Source: Tolypeutes matacus
Taxonomy: Eukaryota > Chordata > Mammalia > Cingulata > Chlamyphoridae
Direction: 5' to 3'
Assembly: GCA_026826555.1 (NCBI GenBank)
Contig: JAKSZT010054399.1
Span: 1,856,781 to 1,920,780 of the forward strand
Length of the DNA stretch: 64,000 nucleotides
A model generated the notes under the pieces. The model was not told where the DNA came from. It made no database searches and saw nothing but the letters and a program-made list of their open reading frames with translations. Made by a program: the position numbers and the translations under genes. Positions 8,994-21,735 of the stretch are shown piece after piece; the stretch's first letter is position 1; each line of letters opens with the position of its first letter.

Positions 8994-9719
8994 GATAGCA
9001 TATTCCAATGGCACTGTAGAGAAATCTGGCTATTTATAATTGAAAGCAAACATTTCTATCAAATATTGAATATTGTACATTTATGTAAGCTATGATATTT
9101 TGCACAGAGAAATATGGAGACTTGGCTGATGGCTTCTAAGTTCTTGGATAAGGTTTCAGAACCTCATTCTTCTTACAGCAAAGAAACCAAAGTTCTCTGG
9201 AGAGTCTTTCTGATTCATTAAGCTAAATTGTAGATTTGTGATTATTTTGATTTAAAAGCTAAAAACCCCATTGATAATACACATTTTGTCCATATAACAC
9301 ATAATGATTTGGGGAAAGTTTTTCCTACTTTTCTTTTTCCCCAACATCAAAGAGGGATGGTAGATAAGTTGCTAAACATGAGCATGCATGCAACCGAATA
9401 TCCTTACAGTGCTGCAAAATGGGTTAGAAAGTGATTGCTCCAGTATTGCTGAAAAGGAAAGAGAGAAGAAATCAGCTTTATGAAATAGGGCGAGTAAATG
9501 TTAGATAACTTTATTCTATTTGAGACTAAGATAAATAGTGACAAATAAAAATGAATATTCAGTTTGATCTTTAAAGACTTCAAGAATAGCATTCCTGATT
9601 GTCCTGAGATGTAACACCGCTGGGAAACATCTGAGAGCCACACAGACCCTTGTGCTGTTTGGCTACAGAGCCAAGGCCACCCCTAATTTGCAGGAGAATC
9701 CCACCAGGCAGACACTGGA
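8994..9719. other. Unassigned spacer
   Basis: No gene or clear repeat. The stretch is AT-rich. Confidence 0.5.
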
Positions 9720-11830
9720 CATTGTATGGCGAAACATTTTAAAACATAGGAGAAATGAATGATTTTCTGGCAAAATTAAAATCAGAAACTCCCAAAAGAA
9801 GAAAAAGTTTGAATAGACCAGTTACCATTGCAGATACTAAAAGATAATTAGAGATTTACCACTGAACAAAGCACTAGGACCAGGTGGCTTTGGAGCTAAG
9901 CTTTATCTAACCCCTTAAGAATACATTATTTTTATGTTATTTAAAATATGCTAGGCTTTAGAAAAATCTGAAACCCCCTCCGATTTATTTTTTCATAGCT
10001 GCATAAGTTTGATACCAAACCCAGAAAGTAATTAAAAAATAAAAATTCGGATCAATGTCACATTTGTTTAGAGATCCAGCAACGTATCAAAAGAATAATG
10101 CACTATAACAAAGCTGGGCTAAGGGAAGAAAAAAAACACTAAAAATAAAGCAGGAATTGTATAAAGTGTGAGTGAATATTAGGAAGTCTATTAACATAAT
10201 CCATTACATGAGCAAATTAAGGGGGAGAAAGAGATGGTTATGTGAATAGATGTCAAAAAGTCATTTGCTAAAATTTATCACTTAACCTTTATTTTAAAAT
10301 CTAAATAAAATAGAAAGAAATAAGTATAATAAAAACGAATTATCAAAACCTAATTTGAATACTATCCTAAATGATAAAACACTATAATGATTCTTTTAAA
10401 ATCAGAAACTAGACTGGGATATCATCATTGCCCTTATTACTCAACATTGTCTTGGAAATGTTAACAATTGAAATATGATTAGAAAATGAAATAACTGATT
10501 TTTAAAAAGCACTGGAAAAGAGGTAGAATTTAATAATTCAAGAGATCTTGTTCTTTAAGAGAAAATATTGGACTTAAGAGAACTAGGTAAGGTGGCTGGA
10601 TAAAAGATAAGTGTACAAAATACTATATATTTTTTCTGTCTTAGAAATAAGAATCTAAAAATGGGCATGCAAGGAATTATTCCATTCACAATAGAGTAAA
10701 AAAGTATAAAATGTTGAGGAATTTAGTAAAACATATAGGAAATTGTAAAAATCTTAATGAAGGATAAAAACTAAAATATGCACAAAAGCAAAGACAAACT
10801 ATGACTTTGGTTGGAAAAAAATGTTAATATCATAAAATCTCAGTTCTCCTAAAAGTAATGGATAAATTAAATGAAATTCCAATTAAAATTCCAACAGAGA
10901 TTCTTTCTTGGTAAAGGGGAGGAGGGAAGAAAGGGGGATTAAATAAAATGATCTTAGAGTTTATATCAATGAATAAATATCCAAGAATAACCAAAGAAAA
11001 TATGAAAAAGAATGAGGAAGGGGGAGGAATAGACCCCAATAGTTACAAGAATACATCATAAATATGTTGGAATAAAATAAATATGTTATTGGCATAGAAT
11101 AGACAAAGAAATTGAAGCACTGCATTACAGACAACCCAAACTTTAAATCTAATTATATATAATAATCTAATATACGATAAAGATGGCATTTCATTTGAAT
11201 GAGAAAAGAATGTGTTATTTAATAAATGGTGGTGACACAAATAGTTATCCAACTGAAAGACAATAAAATTGGACCTCTGTCTTCTAGCATATATAAAAAT
11301 AAATTCCAGATGGCTAAGACTGAAATATAGAATATAAAAAAATAAAAATTCCACAAAAAAGACAACATATTGAAAAGACTAGGGGAATAGATCATATTTT
11401 TTAAAAAACAACATTTTATCATATATAAATTTAAAATTATTTTATAGCTAAAAAACATATGTAAATTCAACAGTAAATAATAAGCTTGGAAAAATATTTG
11501 CAATGCAGAGTATATATGGATATTACTTACACTATACAAAAATTTCTTTCAAATTTGCAAGAAGGGAATAAGCAATTTAATAAAAATTAGGCAAATTCAA
11601 ATGGTCAAAAACCTATGAAAAGATCAAATTTACTTGTAGTTGAGAAAATGCAGGTTAAAGTAACCATAATTTATCACTTTACAGCCAACAGAATGGTAAG
11701 CATTTTAAAGAATTATAACACCTATTCCTGGCAAAGATGCTGATAGAAACATGAATTGTTTCAACTTTTGGGGAATGCAATCTGGCAACATCAATTACAT
11801 TTAAATGCATACATGCACACACACCTTTTG
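9720..11830 (+). mobile_element. Old L1 ORF2 remnant, first piece
   Basis: The ORF2 text is decayed but ordered. Near 9,860-9,900 it matches the block before the reverse transcriptase ('aaagcactaggaccaggtgg', coding the SPGPDG-like motif). RT-like text follows near 10,340-10,480, and ORF2 C-terminal or 3' text near 11,690-11,800. Many stops and indels are present, so it is a dead copy. Confidence 0.75.
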
Positions 11831-12850
11831 AATAATTAGGAAAAGAAAACAGAAAACCTTATACTTAATGGTAAAAAAATTGAAAGCTTTCCCTTTGAGA
11901 TCCTTAACAAGACACAGATTTTTTAAAAATAGCATTTATCCAAATAACCATTATACTGGAGGTCCTAGGTGGTGATGTAAGGTAGGAAAAATAAGTAAAA
12001 GTTATAAGAACTATCAGAGAAGAAAAGATTGTCATTTTATCTGCAGGTAATAAAATTGTATGGCTAGATAAATATATTAAATAAATGCATTTTGGTTTAT
12101 TATTATTGTTAGAGTAATGAAAATACTCTAATATTGATTGAAGTAATGAATGTATAACTCTGTGATTATACCAAATACCACTTTGGATGGATTGTATGCT
12201 TTATGAATATATATCAATAAAACTGATGTTAAGAAATATATCAAAAAATTTTTTATATCATGTGGCTAGAAAATTTGAAAGAACCCACAGAGAAATTTCA
12301 AGAATTAGAGAGCATATTTGTGTTATACAAAATTAATGTGTGCAATCAGTTGTATTTCTAAATTCCAGCCACCAAATAGTTAGAAAATAAACAGTTTTTA
12401 ACATATCATTTATAATAGCATCAAAAATATTAGATTCCAAGGAACAATATACCAGAATATATGCAAGACCACTATGGAGAAAACTATTAAATTTTCTGGA
12501 GAAATTAATGACTACATAAATAGACATACCATGTTCATATATTGAAATACTCATGCCAGTTCTCCCCTATTCAATAGAATCAATGCAATTCCAATCAAAA
12601 TTCCAACAGATATTTTTTTCATGAACTTGACTTTTATGAAAAATTAATATAAAAATGTGAAAGACCAAGAATAGTTGAAATCCTCTTGAAGAAAAAGATA
12701 TCAAGATATCTCTATCATATATCTAGAATTTTTATAACACTAAAGAAACTAAAAGAATGTAATATGGGCATAGAGTAGACAAATAGACTAATGGAGAGCA
12801 CAGAAACAGACCCATTTACTTGAACTCCTTGTCAGGTTACAAGCTACTTC
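11831..12850 (+). mobile_element. Old L1 remnant, second piece restarting in the RT region
   Basis: Near 11,850-12,060 the RT block appears again ('cttaatggtaaaaaaattga', then a GTRQG-like stretch in decayed form), after the C-terminal text of the previous piece. A separate L1 3' tail ('atatatcaataaaactg' at about 12,208) is embedded, and ORF2 text resumes to about 12,830. This is best read as two or three insertions in the same direction. Confidence 0.6.
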
Positions 12851-13448
12851 TCAAAAGAAAAATTATTACTTGCCCAAAGGAGGGTGGGAGTGTTTAAAAC
12901 CCAAAAAACTCTCCTAATAGGTTTTCCAAAGGATTCATACAATATAATTTCTGCCACAAACACTTTGAGTCCATTGGATCTTTTTTTCTGGTAATAAGGG
13001 TCAAAGAGCAGAAATGCTCATACCAATGCCCTGACAATTTGGAGAGATTTTCTTTGAGCCCCAATAGAAGATAACAGCCTTTCCAGTCACCCAAAACACA
13101 TTTGAATCAATTAGGAATTGTGTTTGGTGCAAGAAACACAACCATAATAATTCAAACAAATGGGGGCTTATTTTTAATCACATAGTAAGAAGTCTGGAAG
13201 TAGATAGCTCAGGACTGGTTTATTGGCTGCCTAATACCAACAATATCTCGGGATCCCTCTATTTTTCTGCTCCACCTTCCTTCACTTATGATTTTGTGCC
13301 ATGCTTATGGCCTTATGGTCATGGCCACAAGATGGCTACCACATCACCAGATAGAGGGATAGTAACAGGAAGGGGTGGCACATTTCCCAGAAATCTTGAA
13401 CTCATGTCTCATTAGCCAGAACTCTGTCACATCATGATCCTAGCTGCA
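12851..13448. other. No gene; possible old repeat at 13,095-13,440
   Basis: The part around 'ggccacaagatggctaccac' (13,322-13,341) with 'ttctgctccaccttcc' resembles a common old mammalian interspersed repeat, but I cannot name it. No coding sign is seen. Confidence 0.4.
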
Positions 13449-13881
13449 AGGGAGTATTTTTTTTTTTTATTGTAAACAATTTACTTTGAAATATTTTCAA
13501 ACTTACAGGACAGTTATAAAAATAAGAAAAACTCCATACAGAGAACTTCAACATATCCCCAACCCACCCCCAGATACAAAGATCCACCAATTTTAACATT
13601 TTGCCACATTTGCTGTGTAATTCTATCTGTCCATCAGTCTTTCCATTCAACCAGCTGTCTTTCTTTCCATCTATCTATCAATCCATTTTCTGAACACTTG
13701 AGTGTAGGCTGTATGCATCATGCTTCTTGAGCACTTAATATTGCCATATACATTTCCTAAGAACAAGGATATTCGCTTATGTAGCCACCTTAAGTGCAGT
13801 TAACAAGTTCAAGAAATTTAGCAGATATAAACCTTATAGTCTATATTCCAGTTTTTTCATGTGTCTCAGTAATGTCCTTTT
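13449..13881 (-). mobile_element. L1M-type 3'UTR, first part
   Basis: A forward T-run, then 'tttgaaatattttcaaac', 'ccaccaattttaacattt' and 'tttcctaagaacaaggatat' in the order of the L1MB/L1MA-like 3'UTR read on the reverse strand. It is interrupted by the DAS SINE at 13,882-14,068 and continues after it. Confidence 0.75.
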
Positions 13882-14068
13882 TTTTTTTTTTTTTTTTAAG
13901 ATTTTATTTATTTATTCATTTATCCCCCCCTTGCTGCTTGTGCTCGCTGGGTCAGCTAACCACGCCGTGCGGGCGGGCTTGCCTTCACCAGGAGGCCCTG
14001 GGAACCGAACCCGGGGCCTCCCATATGGTAAACGGGAGCCCTACTGATTGAGCCACAGCCGCTTCCCA
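13882..14068 (-). mobile_element. DAS SINE, intermediate form
   Basis: The tRNA-like head ends at 14,067 on the forward strand, with box B at about 14,005-14,014 on the reverse strand. After the head comes a GC-rich block ('gcccgcccgcacggcgtgg' on the reverse strand), then 'aataaataaataaaatctt' and poly(A). A perfect 14-bp target duplication flanks it (AGTAATGTCCTTTT at 13,868-13,881 and 14,069-14,082). The same subfamily lies at 61,491. Confidence 0.92.
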
Positions 14069-14170
14069 AGTAATGTCCTTTTGAGATTTCTCTCCTCCCT
14101 TACTAGATCCCACCCAGGATCATGTATTGCCTTTAAGTGTCATTGTCTCTTTAATTTATTTTCCTTTTTA
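14069..14170 (-). mobile_element. L1M-type 3'UTR, second part
   Basis: 'gatcccacccaggatca' and 'gcctttaagtgtcattgtct' continue the L1MB-like 3'UTR broken by the SINE. Confidence 0.7.
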
Positions 14171-16218
14171 AAAAATTTATTATGAGAACATGTATACAAC
14201 ATAAACTTTCCCATCTCAACCACTCCTAAGCATACTATTCACTGGGATTAATCACATTCACTATGTTGCACTATCCTCACCACCTTGCCTTACTAAAACT
14301 TTCCCATTTCCCCAAACAGAAACCGTACACCCATTTTGCATTAACATTCCATTCCTCCTGCCCCATACACCTGCAATCTGTACTCTTAATTTCTGTCTCA
14401 GTGACCTTGCATATTCTCCATTATTTTCTTTGAACTTTCTATGGGGCTTAAATTTAACATCTCAATACTATAACAATCATGTTTTCTTTGATACCAACTT
14501 CAGTGGTATACACACTGTTCCTATATGCCTCCACCCTCCCACCTTTATATAGTTATCATCACAGATGAATGTTTATACTTGGGTCCAAATTCACTGATAT
14601 CTTATTACATTTTATGCATTTACCTTTTAGATCTTGCAGGAAGAAAAAATTGGAGTAAGAAACAAACAAACAAAAAATACAATAGTACTGTCAGTTATAT
14701 CAACCCCTGTCATTTACCCTTATTGGAGATCTTTATTTCTTTATGCAGTTTTGATTTATTGTCTATTATCCTTTCCTTGTAACCTGCAGAACTTCTTTAG
14801 GTACTTGCTGGTCTAACAGTGATGAACTTCCTCAGGTTTTGTTTATCTGGGAGTGTCCTAATCTCTATCTCATTTTTGAGAGACATTTTGCTGAATATAG
14901 AATTCTTGGTTGGCAGTTTTTTGCTTTCAGCACTTTAAATAACCAATCTCACTTCCTTCTTTCCTCCATGTTTCCCAATGAGAAATTGGCACTAATCTCA
15001 TGGAGGCTCCCTTGCATGTGACATGTGGCATCTCTCTTGAAGCTTTCAGAATTGTCTCTTTATCTTGTATGTGTATATTCATTTCTTCTCTGCCCCTTTC
15101 TCTCTTCTTGGACTCCTAAATTGCCTATATTGGCATGCTTGATGGTGGCTTACAGGTTCCTCAGGCTCTGTTCACTTTTCTTCATCCTTTCTTTCTTCTG
15201 GCCCTCAAACTGATGATTTCAATTGTATTATCTTCAAGTTCACTGGTTCTATCTTCTGCAGCTCCAGTGTTCTGTTGAACACCTCTAGGGAATTTTTAAT
15301 TTCTGTTACTGTAGTCGTCCACTCTGGTTCCTTTTCATATTCCAATTATGAATCCTATTATGAGTAAAATATCCCTATTGATATTCTCTTTGTGTTCACT
15401 ATTGTTTTCCTGATTTCCTTTAGTTATGTTTTCCTTTAGCTCTTTGAGTATCTTTAGGACTATTTTTTAAAAAATTGTTATCTGGTGTGTACTGCATCAG
15501 GCCCTCTTCACTGAAGGTTTCTAATACTTTAATCTTTCTTTGGCCATCACTTCCTGTTTCTTTGTATGTTTTGTGATCTTTTTTTGAAACTTGGACATTT
15601 TGATATTTTAATGTGTTATCACTGTAATTTAGACTGTTCCTTAAGCTTGTGTCCAGCCAATGACAGAGCTTTCCTTGAATGACAGGAGCTAACAAAAATT
15701 TTTAAAAGAAGGAAAAAAGAAATATATTTCCCAGTCTTTGTAGAGTAACCTGAGGGAGTGCTCTCCTTCAGGACTTATCCGTACAATCGCGGCCTCCCTG
15801 ATTCTTTCTCTGCATGCCTCTTATCTTGGGCATGTTCATGTGGCTCTAGGAATTCCCACATTTACACTGATATGAATGTCCTCTCTTCCCAAGGAAACAG
15901 TTTCCTCACAGTCCTAGGTACTGCATGGTAGGCCCCACAGCCAGCAATCCCTTGCCCCAGGCAGCCACTTGACTGCTCTCTCACAGCCTTTTGTAGGAGA
16001 GGTCTGTGAGCCACCTTCCACACACAGGGTAAGTTCTGGTACAGTGAGTCCCTTTGGCCACCACCAGACAGATTGCGCCAGCCATACATGTGCCCATATG
16101 TGCACAAATGTTACTCTGCTCCTTCCAGAACCAGGAGCAGGGATCCACACTGGGAGCGTGGGTGGGCCCCATATTGAGCTGGTAAGAGATGGGGGAGGGG
16201 TCAACCAGGGCACAATGG
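14171..16218 (-). mobile_element. L1 or HAL1-like element, reverse strand
   Basis: 14,171-14,460 looks like an L1 3' end. 14,820-15,690 carries the antisense of an L1 5' or ORF1 region ('gctgaatatagaattcttgg' style text also present at 23,700 and 56,180). No ORF2 was recognised between them, which would fit a HAL1 (an L1 lacking ORF2) or two L1 fragments. 15,700-16,218 is less diverged-looking and may be its 5'UTR. Confidence 0.5.
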
Positions 16219-18999
16219 GTTTTGTTTTTTATTTTTTGTTTTTTTGCTGTTTGCAGTCAACTTACTCAGGTATTTATTTGCCTATGTAATTGCTTTTTCC
16301 TATAGTAGCATTCAAATAGTCAATTATGAGTAGAATAAATGTTCACACTGTTATTGAAATGCACTTATTGGAGTGACAGTAGCAACTAAATTTCATTTTT
16401 ACTTTCAGCCATAAGCTTCTATGACCAACATATCTAACAGTCTGCTGAAATATATGTAGTTTTAAATTTAACACTTCATTATTTTTTCTTAGCCCATAGT
16501 TTACATTAGATGTTTTTTCCCCATATACCATACTATTGTTAACACCTTGTGTTAGTGTTGTACATTTGTTATAATTCATGAAAGAACATTCTCATAGTTG
16601 TACTACCAACCAGAGTCCTCATCCACTACAGGGCTCACTGTTATACAATCCCATGTCTTATCTTCTAACTTTCCTTCTAGTAACATATAAGACCAAAAAC
16701 CTTCCCCCTTTGACCACACATACATACATATGTCAGCACTGCCAACCACATGATCACGCTACCATCACCTCTGTCTACCCCCAAACCACTACAATTAACC
16801 TAATTACAAATTCTGAGCAGATTAAGCATCAGCTTCCCCTTCTCCACCCCATTCTTTCTCCTGGTAATCTATCGTCTAGATTCTACCTTTATGAGATTGC
16901 TAACTATAATTAGTTCACATGAGACCATACAATATTTGTCCTTTTGTGCCTGGCTTATTTTACTCAACATAAGGACCTTGAGGTTCATTCATGTTGTTGC
17001 ATGCATCAGTACTTCATTCCCTTTTACAGCTGAATAATATTCCGTTGTATGAATATATACCACATTTTGCTTATCCATTCATAAGTCTATGGACACTTGG
17101 GTTGTTTCCATCTTTTGGCAATTATGAATAATGCTGCTATGAACATCAGTGTGCAAATATCTGTTCAAGTCTCTGCTTTTGATTATTCTGGGTATGTACC
17201 TAGTAGCGGGATTTTCAGATCAAATGGCAGTTCTGTACTTAGCTTCCTGAAGAACTGCCACACTGTCTTCCACAGCAGCTTCACCATTCTACATTCATTC
17301 CCACCAGCAATGAATGAGTGTTCCAATTTCTCCACATCTCCTCCAACACTTTTATTTTTCTGGTTCCTTAGTGGAAGCCATTCATGTGAGTGTGAAATGG
17401 TATCTCATTGTGGTTTTGATTTGCGTGCCCTAATACCTAGTGATGTTGAGCATCTTTCCATATGCTTTTAAGCTATTTGTATATCCTCTTTGGAGAAATG
17501 TCTACTCAAGTCTTTTGCTCATTTTATACTTGGGTTGTTTGTCTTTTTATTGTTGAGTTGTAGGATTTTTTAATATTCTGGATATTAAACCCCTATCATG
17601 CATGTGGTTTCCAAATATTTTACCCCATTGAATAGGTTGTCTTTTCACTTTCATGACAAAATCCTTTAATGCACAAATGTTTTTAATTTTGAGGAGGTCC
17701 CATTTATCTATTTTTTCATTTGTTGCTTGTGCTTTGGCTGAAAAGTCTATGAAATCATTGTCTAACACAAGATCCTGAAGATGCTTCCTACATTTTATTG
17801 TAGGAGTTTTATAGTCCTGATTCTTATATTTAGGTCTTTGATCCATTTTGAGTTAATTTTTGTACATGGTGTAAGATAGGGGTTCCCTTTCATTCTTTTG
17901 CATATGCTTATGTAATTCTCCCAGCATCATTGGTTGAAGAGGCTATTCTTTCCCAATTGAGTGGATTTGGAAGGTTTGTCAAAAATCAATTGACCTTAGG
18001 TGTGAGGGTCTATTTCTGAACTCTCAGATAGATTACATTGGTTGATATATCTATCCTTTTGCCACAACCAAGCTGTTTTGACCACTGTAGCTTTGTAATA
18101 TACTTTAAAGTATATTTCAAGGTGTTTCTGGCTTTTCGGAGCCCTTTATCCTTCCAAATAAAGTTGATAATTGGCTTTTTCTTTTCTGCAAAATAGGCTG
18201 CTGGAATTTTGACTGGCATTGTGTTGAATCTAATAAATCATTTTGGTAGAATTGGCATCTTAATGATATTTAGTCTTCCAATTCATGAACATGGAATGTC
18301 CTTCCATTTATTTAGATTTTCTTTGATTTATGTAGTAATGTTTTCTGTATATAAGGCCTTTACTTCCTTAGTTAAATTTATTCCTAGATATTTGATTCTT
18401 TTGATTGCTGTTGTAAATGGAATTTTTTCCTTGATTTCATCCTCAGCTTGCACATTATTACTATATAAAAATACTACTGATTTTTGCATGTTGATTTTGT
18501 ACTCTGCCACTATGCTGAATTTGTTTAGTAGCACTAGTAGCTTTGTTGTAAATTTTAGGGTACTTTCTAGATATAGGATCATGTCATCAGCAAATAGTGA
18601 AAGTTTTATTTCCTCCTCTCCTGTTTGGATGCCATTTATTACTTTTTCTTGCCTAATTGCTCTGGCTAGAACTCCCATTGCAATGTTGAATTACATTGGT
18701 GACAGTGGGCATCCTTGTCTTGTTCTAGATCTTAGAGGGAAAGGGTTCAGTCTTTCACCACTGAGTCAATTAGCTGTGGGTTTTTCATATATGCCCTTTA
18801 TCATGTTGAGGATGTTTTCCTCTATTTTTCTAAGTGTTTTTTTTTTTTTTTTTTTTTATCAAGAAGGGATGCTGAATTTTGTCAAATGCATCAATTGAGA
18901 TGCTCATGAGGTTTTTTCCTTTACTTTGTTGATGTGATGTATTAATTGATTTTCTTATTTGAACCACCCTTGTATACCCGGGATATAAAACCCACTTGA
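16219..18999 (-). mobile_element. Full-length L1 (reverse), part 1: 3'UTR and ORF2 C-terminal half
   Basis: A T-rich tract at 16,219-16,244 is the poly(A). The 3'UTR follows (about 16,250-17,000), then ORF2 read leftwards. The RT catalytic FADD motif is encoded at 18,594-18,583 on the reverse strand. Text stops at 18,999, where a forward L1 is inserted, and resumes at 21,736. With parts 2 and 3 removed of their insertions the element is about 6.1 kb, the length of a full L1. Reading frames are broken by stops. Confidence 0.85.
18841..18858. repeat. Poly(T) tract inside L1 ORF2
   Basis: A run of T in the antisense RT region, where other copies have a short A-rich codon run. It is a likely slippage expansion. 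Confidence 0.6.
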
Positions 19000-19013
19000 G
19001 ATTGACTTCCGGG

Positions 19014-19021
19014 AAGATGGC
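19014..19021 (+). promoter_or_regulatory. YY1-type site in L1 5'UTR
   Basis: AAGATGGC lies about 15 bases from the L1 5' end. In human L1 a YY1 site at the same place sets the transcription start. The same octamer is found at 33,846-33,853 and on the reverse strand at 25,723-25,730. Confidence 0.55.
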
Positions 19022-20840
19022 AGACTAGTAAGACACGGGAATCTCTTCTCCAGAAAAATAGCTAGAGGACAAGCTGAAACAGCCCTGAAAAAGATCTTCT
19101 AGGGTTTAGGACAGCAGGTGAAGGCTGCACACCACCCAGAGGAGAGAGGGACAGAAGAGGGAAATCGCGACTACAGAACCGTGAGTTGCAAGTAGCAGCT
19201 TCTGCTGCTGCCGGCACCCTCCCCCACATTCTTCAGAACTCTCGGGCCTATGGGCCTGCGACCACAGACAAAGGGGCCTTCAGGGATCTGCCACTCCGGG
19301 AAAGGGGAGAGAGAGGAACACAGCCTTAGGCTGACGCAGGTTCTGAAGTGAAATTTGGGCTGCAGAGCCCCAGGGACCCTTCCACATGGCGGTTTGCCCT
19401 GGGAGAAATCTGACCCTCCCAACCTCCCTCTCTTCTAGCCTGGACTAATTGAGGACACCACGGGAGAGGGGAGAGAGAGCCTGGGGCTGACCCTGCTTTG
19501 GACTCCCAGGTTTGGTCTGCCCTGTCCCGAGAGCCCTTCCAGGCTGGGTGGGGCTGCGCCATTGTTTGCCTTGGAGCCTGCAAGGGGCTAAAGATATACA
19601 AACCTCCCAATCTCCTCCTCTACTAACAGGGACTGATTGTTGAGGATTCAGAAGGGAGTGGAAATATTTCCTAGCTGGGAAAAGGGGGACGCTACGAGAG
19701 AAGTCTGGAGAACTGTCTCAGAAAGTTTGAATCACAGGACTCTTAGCCCCCAGACAGGAAGCTCTATCACATTGCTCTGGTCTGTGTCACAACAAATACA
19801 CTCCGACCAGGCATTGAATTGAGAGCTGCCAACAAGCATCATCTCCTGGCAGACCAAGGAAGTGCACATAAGAAAATTAATAAGTAAGAGAGGTTTTTCC
19901 TGGCCTCTATAGCCTCCCTGCCCAAGGCCCTAGGAAACGACTCCACAACCAATTACTGGGTCCAGTGCCCAGTTTTGAGCAACAAGCAGAACAATCTGAA
20001 TAGTCAATGTTGAGCCAGACAGGAGAGAGAGGCTTGGAGAAGAGTATAGAAGAAAGAAAAGCAGAAAGGATAACCAAAAGAGTAAAAAGAAAGACAAAAA
20101 TAAGATGACATATGAAAACTAAAGGAATTTCGCTGCCTGACCTTGAAACATATTACAAAGCTACAGTGGTCAAAACAGCATGGTACTGGCATAAAGATAG
20201 ACATATCGATCAGTGGAATAGAATTGAGAATCCAGAAATAAACCCTCACCTATACAGTCAACTGGTTTTTGACAGACCTACCAAGCCCATGCTGATGGGA
20301 AAAAACCATCTCTTCAACAAACGGTGTTGGGAGAACTGGATATCTTTAACCAAAAGAATGAAAGAGGACCCCTATCTCACCCCCTATACAAGAATCAACT
20401 CAAAGTGGATCAAAGATCTAAATATAAAAGCCAGGACCATAAAACTACTGGAATAAAATGTAGGGAAACATCTTGTTCAAGAAAGGCATATGAAAAACCC
20501 ACAGCCAACATCATACTCAATGGGGAAAGGTTGAAAGCTTTCCCTCTAAGATCAGGAACAAGACAAGGATGCCCACTGTCACCATTGTTATTCAACATTG
20601 TACTAGAAGTTCTAGCTAGGGCAATTAGACAAGACAAAAAAATTAAAGGCATCCAAATAGGAAAAGAGGAAGTAAAACTCTCACTGTTTGTGGATGACAT
20701 GATCCTGTATTTAGAAAATCCTGAAGTATCCACAACAAAGCTACTTGAACTAATAAATGAGTTCAGCAAAGTGGCAGGATATAAGATCAACATGCAAAAA
20801 TCAGTAATGTTTTTGTACACTAGTACTGAACAATCTGAGG

Positions 20841-21240
20841 NNNNNNNNNNNNNNNNNNNNNNNNNNNNNNNNNNNNNNNNNNNNNNNNNNNNNNNNNNNN
20901 NNNNNNNNNNNNNNNNNNNNNNNNNNNNNNNNNNNNNNNNNNNNNNNNNNNNNNNNNNNNNNNNNNNNNNNNNNNNNNNNNNNNNNNNNNNNNNNNNNNN
21001 NNNNNNNNNNNNNNNNNNNNNNNNNNNNNNNNNNNNNNNNNNNNNNNNNNNNNNNNNNNNNNNNNNNNNNNNNNNNNNNNNNNNNNNNNNNNNNNNNNNN
21101 NNNNNNNNNNNNNNNNNNNNNNNNNNNNNNNNNNNNNNNNNNNNNNNNNNNNNNNNNNNNNNNNNNNNNNNNNNNNNNNNNNNNNNNNNNNNNNNNNNNN
21201 NNNNNNNNNNNNNNNNNNNNNNNNNNNNNNNNNNNNNNNN
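20841..21240. other. Assembly gap (400 N)
   Basis: Exactly 400 undetermined bases inside the nested L1. Missing L1 sequence is expected here. The reading frames that cross it are artefacts. Confidence 0.99.
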
Positions 21241-21611
21241 TGTCCATCAACAGATGAATGGATAAACAAACTGTGGTCTATTCACATAATGGAATATTAT
21301 GCAGCTGTAAGAAGAAATGAAGTCATAAAGCATATGGCAACATGGATGAACCTGGAGGACATTATGTTGAGTGAAGCAAGCCAGACACAAAAGGACAAAT
21401 ACTGTATGAATGCATTACTATGAAACAAATATATTGTGTAATATATTGTTTGATTCACACACACAAAACAACAACAACAACAAAAAATTTACATGTATCC
21501 ATTACATTTAATTGAGAAATGTATATATTTATTCATCTGTGTTTACTTTTTAGTTTTTAATTGCTTATGTTTTCAATTATTAAATGTACAAAATAAAGTT
21601 AAAAAAAAAAA

Positions 21612-21723
21612 TAGAGTGAATATTACCCAAGGACTTGCACTCTATTCTGTGGGGAATTCTGTGGGTTGTACGCAGGGAAGTTGAATATTGTTAGGCAGAA
21701 ATAAATATGTGTGCTTGTCTGTT
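21612..21723 (+). other. Putative 3' transduced segment of the nested L1
   Basis: This non-L1 stretch lies between the L1 poly(A) (about 21,600-21,611) and a second AATAAA (21,700-21,705) plus poly(A) (21,725-21,735), all before the target duplication. That is the structure left when an L1 transcript reads past its own signal. Confidence 0.6.
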
Positions 21724-21735
21724 TAAAAAAAAAAA

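Larger units (their letters stand above)
19000..21735 (+). mobile_element. Nested forward L1 with 5'UTR, disordered ORF2 and 3' extension
   Basis: It starts with an L1 5' end ('gattgacttccgggaagatgg') in a roughly 1-kb 5'UTR. At about 20,020-20,100 text from the ORF1 end and ORF1-ORF2 spacer appears, so ORF1 is missing. ORF2 C-terminal text (20,109-20,482, [10 protein letters not shown]) comes before RT text (20,483-20,840; catalytic box FVDD at 20,687-20,698 instead of FADD). After the 400 N gap the 3'UTR follows, with poly(A) at about 21,600-21,611. A further 112 bp and a second poly(A) precede a CACTTGA target duplication (18,993-18,999 and 21,736-21,742). Confidence 0.85.

Noticed and set aside
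14171..16218. A single confirmed HAL1 element
   Set aside because: The missing ORF2 fits HAL1, but two separate L1 fragments explain the sequence equally well, so I kept the call open.
18209..18898. 229-codon forward reading frame
   Set aside because: It is the antisense of L1 ORF2. The reverse strand carries the RT motif FADD.
20324..21265. 313-codon frame crossing the N gap
   Set aside because: It is L1 ORF2 text continued through undetermined bases, so the length is artificial.
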